Position numbers and translations under genes: made by a program. 64,000 nucleotides of DNA, taken from positions 31,465-95,464 of the forward strand of contig JAANYP010007618.1 of assembly GCA_020465985.1 (NCBI GenBank), read 5' to 3'. The DNA is from Centrapalus pauciflorus (lineage: Eukaryota; Streptophyta; Magnoliopsida; Asterales; Asteraceae). Shown here in pieces: positions 55,681 to 64,000 of this stretch. The notes below the pieces were generated by a model. The model saw only the letters and a list, made by a program, of their open reading frames with translations. It did not search any database and was not told the origin of the DNA. Position 1 is the stretch's first letter, and each line of letters opens with the position of its first letter.

Positions 55681-58600
55681 TCATTCGACAGGGGGTGGCA
55701 TCCCTTCTTTGAATCTTTTTAAAAGTTCTTCCCTTGTTTCTTCATGTTCTTCAAGTTCAGCTGTAAGAAACATAAAGTTAGAACTTTGGAGCTCACCTCT
55801 GTCATAAAATCCTTTCAGCTCTTCCCAGACAGCTGCTCTCCATTGGCTGGACTGACTGAAGGAGGTGGCAATTCTGAAGGCTGCAAGCTGCTTAAGACCA
55901 ACTTTGTGTAGGTCAGAAGCTCTTTGAAAACATTTCTTCTGAGATAAGGGATCCACAAAAAATGCCCCTAACTCAGGCTCTTCAATCACTTTGCCATCTT
56001 CAAATTCAACTCCTTCAGGCAGGCTGTGGTCAACTCCTTTAATTTCCACAGCATAATCTCCTTGTTCAATCATCATAAGGAGTTCTTCCAGCTCTGAATC
56101 TCTCTTTTTCCTTCTGGCCTTGATTTTAGGGGATGTCACAGAGACACCCTCTTTGACTTCTTTAGGGATCAGGCCCAACTCACTCACTCTCTCCATCAGC
56201 TTCTTTATGTATGCCCTGATAGTCTTAGCCGTTTCTGACTTAGACTGGCTCAGGGCAACTGCCAGTTCCACCCATTCCCTGTAACCCATTTGAGCCACAT
56301 CAGCGTGATCATATGATTCCAATTCAGGGCCTGTTGCACCCATCCTTGTGATCTGAAGTTTCCACTGAGTGCCTTTTCTTGATATGGGAACAGCTTTGAC
56401 AATTCCTTCCTTGGCCAGCCTTCTAGTAGCAACATCATGAAATTTCTTTTTGGCCAAGTTGTCAAAATGGAATTTGGCTCTGGCAGAAGGTACTGTTGAT
56501 TTGGTCACTGAGACCTGAGTACCTTTTTCCACTTCCTTCCCTTTTTCTCCTGCTGATTGCTTGGCAGCTTCCATTATTTTCTTTTGCACCTCCAAGGTAG
56601 ACATTTTTATTTTCTTTGCTTCTTGGAGGGCAAGAGACTTAGCAGCTTTGGCAGATTGTTCTTCTTTTCTTAACTCTTCCAGAGCCTTAAGTTGTTCTTC
56701 CCTAAACTCAAAGTATTTGTGCATAGGGAGGCCCATCTCTTTGGCTCTGGCTTTGTGAAACTGAGTTTCTGCCTGTTTCTGCTCAATAGGATCCACCGCT
56801 GCCTTTTCTTTTCCTTTAGCTGCTGCTTTAGGGACAGCAGCTTCAGGAATACTTTCTTCTTCTTCTTCTTCTTCTTTTTCCTCTGAAAGAATAAGGTGCC
56901 TCCTTTTGCTGCTAGGCCTGTCCTCAGGAATGACTTCCTCCCCCTTAGACTGAGCAGGGTTTGGAGAGCCAGCCTGAGTAGGCATAGCAGCTTGGGAAGC
57001 ACCTTCAGCTGCACCTGTTTCTGCTGGTTGATCAGTTTGGGTTGCAGACACTGGTATCTCCTTAGGAGAAGGAATCTTCTCCCCCTTAGACTTAGTCTTC
57101 GAGGCAGATGATTTCTCCCCCTTTGAAGGAGATGATGCAGCGACTTCAACCCCTGGTCTGCCTGAAGACACAAAGTCAGCAGGCTTGCCAGCAGGTTTGG
57201 GAGGTTTAGGACCAACAAGGTTGTTCACTAAGTAAGCCAAGTTGTCCTTCACCTCACCAAGCTGGGAAAGACAGTTTTGAAGAGAAGAAGAATGGGAATC
57301 AGCAAAAGTGGTCAGCTTAACAATGTTGTCTCTATCAGAAGCTGTGAACAACAAACTTTGGAGCTGTGCAAGATGAAGTTCAAGAGAATCTTGCACATCA
57401 GCAAGGTTTGATGACACAGAATTTGATAGAGAACCTATAAGAGTGTTCAGGCTGGCCAATGTGGAAGGAATGGTAGTATTACAGGAAGTGAGAAGAGAGG
57501 ACAGCTGTTGAGAAATAGTTGTCATAGAGGACACAGAGTCCTGTTGTGAGGAGAGGATAGAGGAAAGAGAGTTGGTTACATTTTGCAGCTGTGCAGTGAG
57601 TGCAAGCAGCTGTGGAGAGTGGTCAGCTTGTGGAGTAACTGGGAAGGATTCTTTAAACGTATCAAAGAATCCTTTGAGCTGCTCAGACACAGAGTCTGAG
57701 ATTATGGATGGTAGGGAGTGCATGGTATGTTCCAAAGAACCAACTTTGTTGGTCAGCAATGAAAGCTGATCCTTCAAAGGCAGGTCTTTGGGAGATGGTG
57801 GTGTATGGGTGGACTGTTTGGAGTGAGTAGATGGAGAAGATGATGATGAGGCTGGTGTTTGAGGATGAGAGGGAGAAGGAAGAGAAACTTTGGACAATAG
57901 TTCCATAGCCTGGGCAAAAGTAAGGTGGCCCAGGTTAGAGGGATCAAGGGGTCCTTCAGCAGCGGCTGTAGCTGCATCATTAGGAGAAGGAGATGATGTT
58001 TGGGGCCTCTCAGATGCTGCTTGTGTTGCAGCACCCTCATGAAGACCAGTGGTGGTTCCTCTGCAGTGCCTTGGTCTAAAGGCACCTCATCATGGGGAGA
58101 TGGGATATGCATTTCAACATCAGCAGTGGTGAAACCTGCTGATGGAATTTGCATTGAGGGATCAGCCTCACCAGAGGGATGGTATGATCCCTGAGGTTCA
58201 TCAGCTTGTGTTGTTGGTCCCTCAGCAGCTGTTTGGTGTTGAACAGCTGAATCATGGGGAACAGAAGTTTGAGGCTGAGCTGCTGATTGATCTATATCAG
58301 CAGCGTGGGCACCTCGTGCAGACTCAGGGTGTAAGGAGATATGAGTGGGGGACAGTGTGGACTCAGTGTGGAGTGGAGAGGGCTCCTGTCTTTCAATATC
58401 CTCAGCCTGTTGGGAGGCTGGGATAGTTGATGTGGGTATCTCCATTTGTACAACTGGTTCCTGTTGGGAGGAACCAGAGGGTCTAGGCTGACTCAAGGGT
58501 GACTCAGGCTGGAGTGAAGCAGGCTCCAAATGAGCTGAACCTTCTCCCAAAATAGGAGAGGCAGCTTGGGTTGCTTCTTTTACAACTGAACCCTGTTGAG

Positions 58601-59882
58601 AGGGAACAGAGGAGACTGTTTTCTGGGCTAGTTTCTTTTTGGCTAATGATTTTCTTTGATAACGGATGGATGAAGTGGGTGATTGTGGAGAGGAGAGGGG
58701 ATCTGTTTGGACTGGATGGGAGACTGGGTCAGGAACAGTGGGGCTGGACTGTTCCATAGTCTCTTGTGCCACAGAGGCACCAGCCACAAAGGCTTCAGGC
58801 TCAACAAATGAGCCAGGGTGAGGAATCTGCTCTTCCTCAGCCACAGAGGCTAAGGGAGCAGACTCAGCTTGAGCTGTTTTGGCCTTCTTTTTAGCAGGCC
58901 CAGCTTCAGCTGCCAAGGTCCTTTTTACCAACTTAGACCTGGCTTTGGATTTTCCACCGGGAGCAGCAGTGACTGGATCCACCCTCACAGCAGAGGGTCC
59001 TTCCACTAAACCCAACAGCCTCCTCATTGGTGTTGAGAGAGGAGGCTCATTTTCCAGTACAGGAGTATGAAACACCCTATTCCCTATCACAGGGAATGCA
59101 GCAGTTTTAAGTAGGGGTTGAGAGTGATATAGATGCTCACCACAGACATGGCAGAAGATGAGACTCAGGAACCTGGGATATCTGACAGCTGCTGGTCTTG
59201 GCTCTTGTTGTACCAGGTTTCTCATGTTCAAGAAGATCCATTTGGCCATGTCAAGTGTAGTCCCATCCACCAGCTGAAGGACTATAGGCACTTCATCTCT
59301 ACTAAGTTGGTCAAAGGAACCAACCTTGCTGCTGAATGACATTGCCACAGAGGCAAATAGGAAATTATATGTAGGTGATAACTCCTTCCTGTACAGAGTA
59401 GCTCCAACCTTGGGTTCTGCCACACCACAGAAGCGTAGCAGATTGCCCATTTGCTCATTTTCAGGCTGAGGGAGATCATAGGTCTCAGCCACTGGAAGAT
59501 GAAGAACTTCCCTCAAAAGATCGACTGTAATCTCAATGGTTTGAGTCCCATTGAGAATAGTACCTCTGATAACCTTAGTGTTTGGATTGTAAGAGCAGGT
59601 GTACCAGAACTCGTATACCATCTCCTGGTACAGGACACCAGGAGATGCAGTCAGGGCATAGTTCAACGGATGAACTTGCAGAAATTCCACCATTTGATCG
59701 TAACCCTTCCCCACATAGTTTTTGGGGATTGTGAGGTTTGCTATGTAGTTGGTGGGTTTCAGGGTCAGCATCGTGGTGACAGAAGGATGTTTAACAACAT
59801 CCTCACCAACGAAAACTGGCAGAAAGGGATTGGGTCTGTGAGCCATTTGAGAAATTTGAAGGTTTGAGGAAGTAAAAGACAC
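55681..59882 (-). pseudogene. C3 extra 3' ORF of about 1,400 codons, split by a frameshift
   Basis: Minus strand. Part 1 (ATG 59882, to about 58050) begins with a folded-looking domain: YDQMVEFLQVHPLNYALT, then YQEMVYEFWYTCSYNP and VDLLREVLHLP. A similar N-terminal domain is common in extra ORFs of plant Copia elements and often carries the label putative plant transposon protein. A Pro/Ser/Gln/Glu-rich linker follows. Near 58050 the meaningful frame changes (part 1 runs on to 57774 in the wrong frame). Part 2 then goes to TGA-side end 55681, with a long helical region (SLEHTMHSLPSIISDSVSEQ), three SKGE(K/E) motifs, an acidic Glu run, a Lys/Ala-rich helix, and a C-terminal domain ending KRFKEGMPPPVE. 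No signal peptide or clear membrane span. Function unknown. Confidence 0.75.
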
Positions 59883-60536
59883 TTAGTCGATGTTAGGGTT
59901 CTTGAGAATTTCTGGGAATGATGAGGAAGACGAAGATGAAACAGTATGGTGGTATTTATAGGATTTTGAATGGTCGTGTGTATGAGAGAGAAAAGATTTG
60001 GGCGGTTTGATTTGAAATGTTTGTTAACGGAAAACGGAACGGTTGTCCATGTCAGAAACATTGTCAGACCACTTGACCTTTTTGATCACTAACACACGTA
60101 ACATACATTATCCGCAGTAATTAAGTTAAATAAAACATAATTTAAGAAACTTAATTATGAAGAAAGGTAATTAAACTGTTGGTCTACGCTGATGGTCAAA
60201 CCTGTGATGATCAGGGTCAACAAGGTTCTCAGTCTTCAAGCTGTTCTTCCTTCAAACTGTTCCTTCAGCCTGCTCTCATTTGTGAGAACAGGTTGAGTTC
60301 AATAGATGAACAGGTTACAGTGTGAAGAAGTGAACAGGTTGAAGACTGAACCATCAGAGCAGGCTGGACGAATAAACAGGTTAAACTGTTTTTGTTCAGC
60401 CTGTTGTATGTTCAAGCTGTTCAAGTTTTTCAGACAAATGACTAAGTACAGAACATGTATAACCTGTTCTGTCTAAGCTGTTCAGAGAAACTTGAGCAGT
60501 GTAAGACATACGAATTATTAGACCGTTGAGAGACAC
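59883..60536. other. C3 spacer between pol and the 3' ORF
   Basis: 654 bp without a gene. 60236-60490 is packed with short related words in both orientations (ACAGGTT four times, AAGCTGTTC three times, CAGCCTG and its complement). A weak T-rich/AG site occurs before the ORF start (59895-59883). It could carry a promoter or splice acceptor for the 3' ORF; I cannot tell which. Confidence 0.6.
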
Positions 60537-63500
60537 TTAGTCACTCTTGTTTAACATGCCCAGCTTGCTGACAAGGTAATTAAACCTTGTTTCATCCAGA
60601 GGTTTGGTGAAAATGTCTGCAAGCTGTTCATTTGTGGAAATAAAACTTACCTCCACATTACCTTTTTGGATGTGATCCCTGATGAAGTGATGTCTGACTT
60701 CAATATGCTTTGTTCTTGAGTGAAATACTGGATTGTTGGAGATGGCTATGGCACTTGTGTTATCACACAGAATAGGAGTTTTCCTATACACAAGCCCATA
60801 GTCTTCAAGCTGATGCTGCATCCACAGAATCTGCCCACAGCAGCTTCCAGCAGCAATATATTCAGCTTCAGCAGTAGAAGTGGACACTGATTTCTGCTTC
60901 TTGCTACTCCAACTGATCAACTTTCCACCAAGGAGTTGACATCCACCTGTTGTGCTTTTCCTGTCTAACCTGCAGCCTGCAAAATCAGAATCTGAATAAC
61001 CTGTTAGTTCAAGGCTTGAGTCTTTGGGATACCAAAGACCCAAACCTGGAGTACCCTTCAGGTATCTGAAGATTCTTTTAACAGCTGCAAGATGTGATTC
61101 CTTTGGATTAGCTTGGAACCTAGCACATAAACAGGTGGCAAACATAATATCAGGTCTACTAGCAGTAAAATATAGCAAGCTCCCAATCATGCCTCTGTAA
61201 GCTGTTACTGAAACAGCTTTGCCACTGGCATCAGCATCCAATTTTACATTGGTTGCCATTGGGGTTTTAATAGGAGAACTTTGATCAAATTTGAACTTTT
61301 TCAAAAGATCTAAAGTGTACTTTCTTTGATTTATAAAAATTCCAGTTGAGGTTTGTTTAACCTGTAATCCTAAAAAGAAAGTTAGTTCTCCCATCATACT
61401 CATTTCATACTTGGATTTCATGTGTAATGAAAAATTCTTGCATAGTTGCTCATTAGTAGAACCAAATATTATGTCATCCACATAAATTTGAACAAGCATA
61501 ATATCAGACTTCACCTTCTTTATGAACAATGTGGTATCCACTTTACCTCTGGAGTACCCATTGCTCATAAGGAATTTAGTAAGAGTGTCATACCAGGCTC
61601 TAGGGGCTTGTTTGAGACCATAGAGAGCTTTGTCTAACTTATAGACAAAACCTGGGTGTTGTTCATTTTCAAAACCTGGAGGCTGCTTGACATATACTTC
61701 TTCTTGCAGCTTCCCATTCAAAAATGCACTCTTCACATCCATTTGAAATACCTTTATGCTCTTATGAGAAGCGTAGGCTAGATACAAACGAATTGCTTCT
61801 AGCCTGGCCACAGGAGCAAATGTCTCATCATAGTCAATGCCTTCCTCCTGTCTGTAGCCCTGAGCAACCAGTCTTGCCTTATTTCTAATGACATGACCTT
61901 GCTCATCCATTTTGTTCCTGAAAACCCATTTTGTGCCAATTATTGTTTTTCCTTTAGGGGCAGGGACCAGCTTCCATACTTTGTTTCTCTCAAACTGATT
62001 GAGTTCTTCTTGCATGGCAGTGATCCAATTGGCATCTTTTAGTGCTTCATCCACCTTCTTTGGCTCCATCAGTGAAACAAAACTAGAGAACATACAAAAG
62101 TTCCCTAAGTTGTCCCACCGAGTTTGTATCCCTTTATTGATGTCACCAATTATTTGATCATTGGGGTGACACCTGATCCACTTAGGATCATTTTTCAATG
62201 ATGACTTACCAGAGTTGTTAACATCTTCAGCAGGTCCTGTTGAACAGCTCTCAAGATTTTCAGACACACTGTTGTCTTGAGCCTGTTCACTTGTTGAACA
62301 TGTCTGACCACTGTTGAACATATCAGCAGAGGAACTGGGGAAATCAGCATTGAGAGGTTCTGGACATGCAGTTGTAATTAAGTCAGTACATTTATTCACA
62401 CAGGGTGTATTGACATAATCATCATCATGTCCATTATGATTAGCAGGTTCCACACTGGGTGTAGTGGAAGCTTTTGAGTCCTCTTCATTGATTGAATGCA
62501 TCAGATCATCAAAGTTGAGGTCTCCTGAAACTGATTCAGGAACAGCTTTGGTGGAGGCATTCTTGGACTCTTCAAAAGTGACATTGATAGATTCATCTAT
62601 CACCTTTCTTTTGTTGTTGTATACTCTGTAGGCTTTGGAGATAGAAGAGTAACCAACAAACACTCCTTCATCAGCTTTAGGTTCAAATTTTGACAGCTGG
62701 TCCCTTTGATTCAGAATGAAACAGGGACATCCAAACACGTGGAAATAGCTGACATTTGGCTTTCTCCCTTTGAGCAGCTCATAGGGGGTCTTGTTGAACC
62801 TTTTCACCACTAAGGATCTGTTTTGAGTGAAGCAGGCAGTGTTGACAGCTTCAGCCCAAAATGATGAAGGCAAACCTGATGCACACAGCATGGGTCTGGC
62901 AGCTTCAATGAGAGTTCGGTTTCTCCTTTCAGCAACTCCATTTTGTTGAGGAGTTCTTACTGCTGAAAAGTTTTGACTGATACCTTTCTCTTCACAGAAG
63001 TCTTCAAGAGTACTGTTTCTGAATTCAGTACCATGATCCCTTCTAAGCTGCTTTACTTGGGCAGAGTTCAGCATTTCCATCTTTTTAACAAATCCAATAA
63101 TTTCTCTCGCAGCCTCTCCTTTGCTCTTCAAAAAGATCACCCATGTGTACCTGGAGAACTCATCAACCATTACAAGAGTGTATCTTCTTCCTCCTAGACT
63201 TGGGACATTAATAGGTCCAAAAAAGTCCATATGGATTAAGAAGAGTGGAGTATCAATAGAGAAATTGTGTTTGGATTTAAAAGATGTTTTTCTCTGCTTG
63301 CCTTTCTCACAAGCTGTGCATAATCTATCTTTGTCAAAAGTAATAGAAGGCAAACCTGTCACCAACTCTTTCTTACAGAGTTTATTGATGTTCTTGAAGT
63401 TCAGGTGTGACAGTCTTCTATGCCATAACCAGTTTAGATCAGCATTGGTTCTTGTGAGAAAACAGGTTTCAGTTGTGGGATCAGCAGAATGCATATCCAC

Positions 63501-63839
63501 AACATATACACCTTTCTTTCGTTGAGCACACAGCACAACTTTGCCTTGGAAATCCAATATGTAACCCAGGTGCTCATCAAAGTTAACCTTGTAGCCAGCA
63601 TCACACAGTTGGCTTATGCTAACAAGGTTATGTTTTAGCCCAACCACATAGGCTACCCTTTTGAACACTGCAGCACCAGCTTTAAGAGTTCCATATCCCT
63701 CAGTGGATCCCTGCACATTGTCACCAAAGGTGACTTTTGGCCTTTTTTCAGACCTGAGTTCACTCAGCAATTCTTTACAACCTGTCATGTGCCCTGAGCA
63801 GCCACTGTCCAAGTACCAAACCTGGGAAGGTTGTTTTTC
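60537..63839 (-). CDS. C3 pol: protease, integrase, RT and RNase H
   Basis: Uninterrupted frame of about 1,100 codons on the minus strand. The reading opens just after an acceptor-like CAG (63842-63840), with no ATG. Domains: protease YLDSGCSGHMTG (about 63815); zinc region WHRRLSHLNF ... CTACEKGKQRK; integrase core MDFFGP, RRDHGTEF, PQQNGVAERRN (all three acidic residues present, flanks slightly unusual); RT TKWVFRNKMDEQG, QMDVKSAFLNG, YVDDIIFGS (about 61480); RNase H SDSDFAGC, STAEAEY, CDNTSAI, TKHIEVRHHF. It ends LGMLNKSD* at 60537. The frame lies +1 to gag. This is the only intact pol in the window. Confidence 0.95.
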   Translation of the reverse strand, partial: EKQPSQVWYLDSGCSGHMTGCKELLSELRSEKRPKVTFGDNVQGSTEGYGTLKAGAAVFKRVAYVVGLKHNLVSISQLCDAGYKVNFDEHLGYILDFQGKVVLCAQRKKGVYVVDMHSADPTTETCFLTRTNADLNWLWHRRLSHLNFKNINKLCKKELVTGLPSITFDKDRLCTACEKGKQRKTSFKSKHNFSIDTPLFLIHMDFFGPINVPSLGGRRYTLVMVDEFSRYTWVIFLKSKGEAAREIIGFVKKMEMLNSAQVKQLRRDHGTEFRNSTLEDFCEEKGISQNFSAVRTPQQNGVAERRNRTLIEAARPMLCASGLPSSFWAEAVNTACFTQNRSLVVKRFNKTPYELLKGRKPNVSYFHVFGCPCFILNQRDQLSKFEPKADEGVFVGYSSISKAYRVYNNKRKVIDESINVTFEESKNASTKAVPESVSGDLNFDDLMHSINEEDSKASTTPSVEPANHNGHDDDYVNTPCVNKCTDLITTACPEPLNADFPSSSADMFNSGQTCSTSEQAQDNSVSENLESCSTGPAEDVNNSGKSSLKNDPKWIRCHPNDQIIGDINKGIQTRWDNLGNFCMFSSFVSLMEPKKVDEALKDANWITAMQEELNQFERNKVWKLVPAPKGKTIIGTKWVFRNKMDEQGHVIRNKARLVAQGYRQEEGIDYDETFAPVARLEAIRLYLAYASHKSIKVFQMDVKSAFLNGKLQEEVYVKQPPGFENEQHPGFVYKLDKALYGLKQAPRAWYDTLTKFLMSNGYSRGKVDTTLFIKKVKSDIMLVQIYVDDIIFGSTNEQLCKNFSLHMKSKYEMSMMGELTFFLGLQVKQTSTGIFINQRKYTLDLLKKFKFDQSSPIKTPMATNVKLDADASGKAVSVTAYRGMIGSLLYFTASRPDIMFATCLCARFQANPKESHLAAVKRIFRYLKGTPGLGLWYPKDSSLELTGYSDSDFAGCRLDRKSTTGGCQLLGGKLISWSSKKQKSVSTSTAEAEYIAAGSCCGQILWMQHQLEDYGLVYRKTPILCDNTSAIAISNNPVFHSRTKHIEVRHHFIRDHIQKGNVEVSFISTNEQLADIFTKPLDETRFNYLVSKLGMLNKSD

Positions 63840-63861
63840 CTGCAGAGTGAGAAGAGAATTA

Positions 63862-64000
63862 TTAGTTATTTTTAGGGGAACTCATCACACAGATGAGTTC
63901 TCCTACTTCATCAACATTTGTTGATGGATTTTGAATGTCCACACTAATATTCCCTATTTGAATGGTATCAGTTTGAATACCATCCTCAGTGACTATGTCA
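63862..64000 (-). CDS. C3 gag, C-terminal end (partial)
   Basis: Open minus-strand frame from the window edge to tandem stops TAATAA (63864-63859). The last residues read ELICVMSSPKNN. Acidic/polar composition; the zinc knuckle would lie outside. The stop is embedded in a TAACTAATAA stretch followed by a pyrimidine-rich tract and CAG, the same layout as at the end of C2 gag. Confidence 0.7.
   Translation of the reverse strand, partial: DIVTEDGIQTDTIQIGNISVDIQNPSTNVDEVGELICVMSSPKNN

Larger units (their letters stand above)
54191..64000 (-). mobile_element. Copia element C3 (Sirevirus-like), minus strand, runs off the window
   Basis: Inserted in G2 RNase H. The 3' LTR is 54191-55311, then a polypurine tract, a very long 3' ORF (55681-59882, one frameshift), a spacer, a complete pol (60537-63839) and the end of gag (63862-64000). 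The 5' LTR and most of gag lie beyond the right edge, so its target duplication cannot be checked. Confidence 0.92.

Noticed and set aside
56692..56886. Plus-strand ORFs opposite the 3' ORF and pol of C3
   Set aside because: Shadows of the minus-strand coding frames, with Phe/Leu/Ser runs opposite Lys/Glu runs.
55681..59882. Retroviral envelope gene
   Set aside because: Env-like position only. No signal peptide, fusion peptide or convincing transmembrane span, so I call it an extra 3' ORF.

Overview
This is eukaryotic nuclear DNA from a flowering plant, most likely a eudicot. The evidence is AT-rich intergenic sequence, spliceosomal introns with GT/AG borders, plant-type Helitrons carrying RPA-like genes, chromodomain Ty3/Gypsy elements and Ty1/Copia elements primed by initiator-Met tRNA. 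I cannot name the species. I found no intact host gene. Nearly everything is transposable-element sequence, and most of it is nested. No CRISPR, operon, rRNA or tRNA gene was recognised. || Layout. (1) 54-7592: four tandem units of about 2.2 kb, the first shortened. (2) 8136-19233: the coding and 3' part of an autonomous Helitron. It has a Rep (HUH) / PIF1-helicase gene with an intron and one frameshift, a multi-exon RPA70-like gene, and a typical hairpin-CTAG 3' end. A fold-back MITE and long TA microsatellites sit in its 5' part. (3) 19234-29524: AT-rich intergenic DNA with small DNA transposons: several non-autonomous Helitrons, a MULE-like MITE with a 10-bp target duplication, a hAT element with an 8-bp duplication, and two MITEs related to the Helitron-borne one. 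A degraded gene fragment here holds three consecutive exons of a dihydrolipoamide acyltransferase (E2) lipoyl domain. (4) 29525-64000: LTR retrotransposons up to four deep. An LTR fragment (29525-30182) is cut by a Gypsy element (G2, from 30183). G2 is cut by a Copia element (C2, 33100-51307, TSD CACAG). C2 is cut by a complete, young Gypsy element (G1, 37814-46909, TSD CATTG). G2 resumes at 51313 and is cut again at 54190/54191 by a second Copia element (C3), which runs off the right edge. || How the parts work. G1 and G2 are chromovirus-like: gag with zinc knuckles, protease, RT, RNase H, integrase and a C-terminal chromodomain-like segment. C2 and C3 are Sirevirus-like Copia elements on the minus strand, with gag, pol and a long extra 3' ORF. 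All four carry lesions or are cut off by the window. G1 has almost identical LTRs but two nonsense codons and one frameshift. C3 has a complete pol in view. || Most interesting: (a) a nested RNA hairpin with a GNRA loop just after the primer-binding site in both Gypsy elements, with differing but complementary inner stems; (b) a small spliceosomal-type intron inside RT at the same codon boundary in both; (c) a TTCGGA array of about 17-bp period inside a probable LTR intron; (d) a shared +1 gag-to-pol frame change in both Copia elements with the gag stop embedded in a branch-point / 3' splice-site-like sequence; (e) an uninterrupted-by-design 3' ORF of about 1,400 codons in C3, now split by one frameshift.
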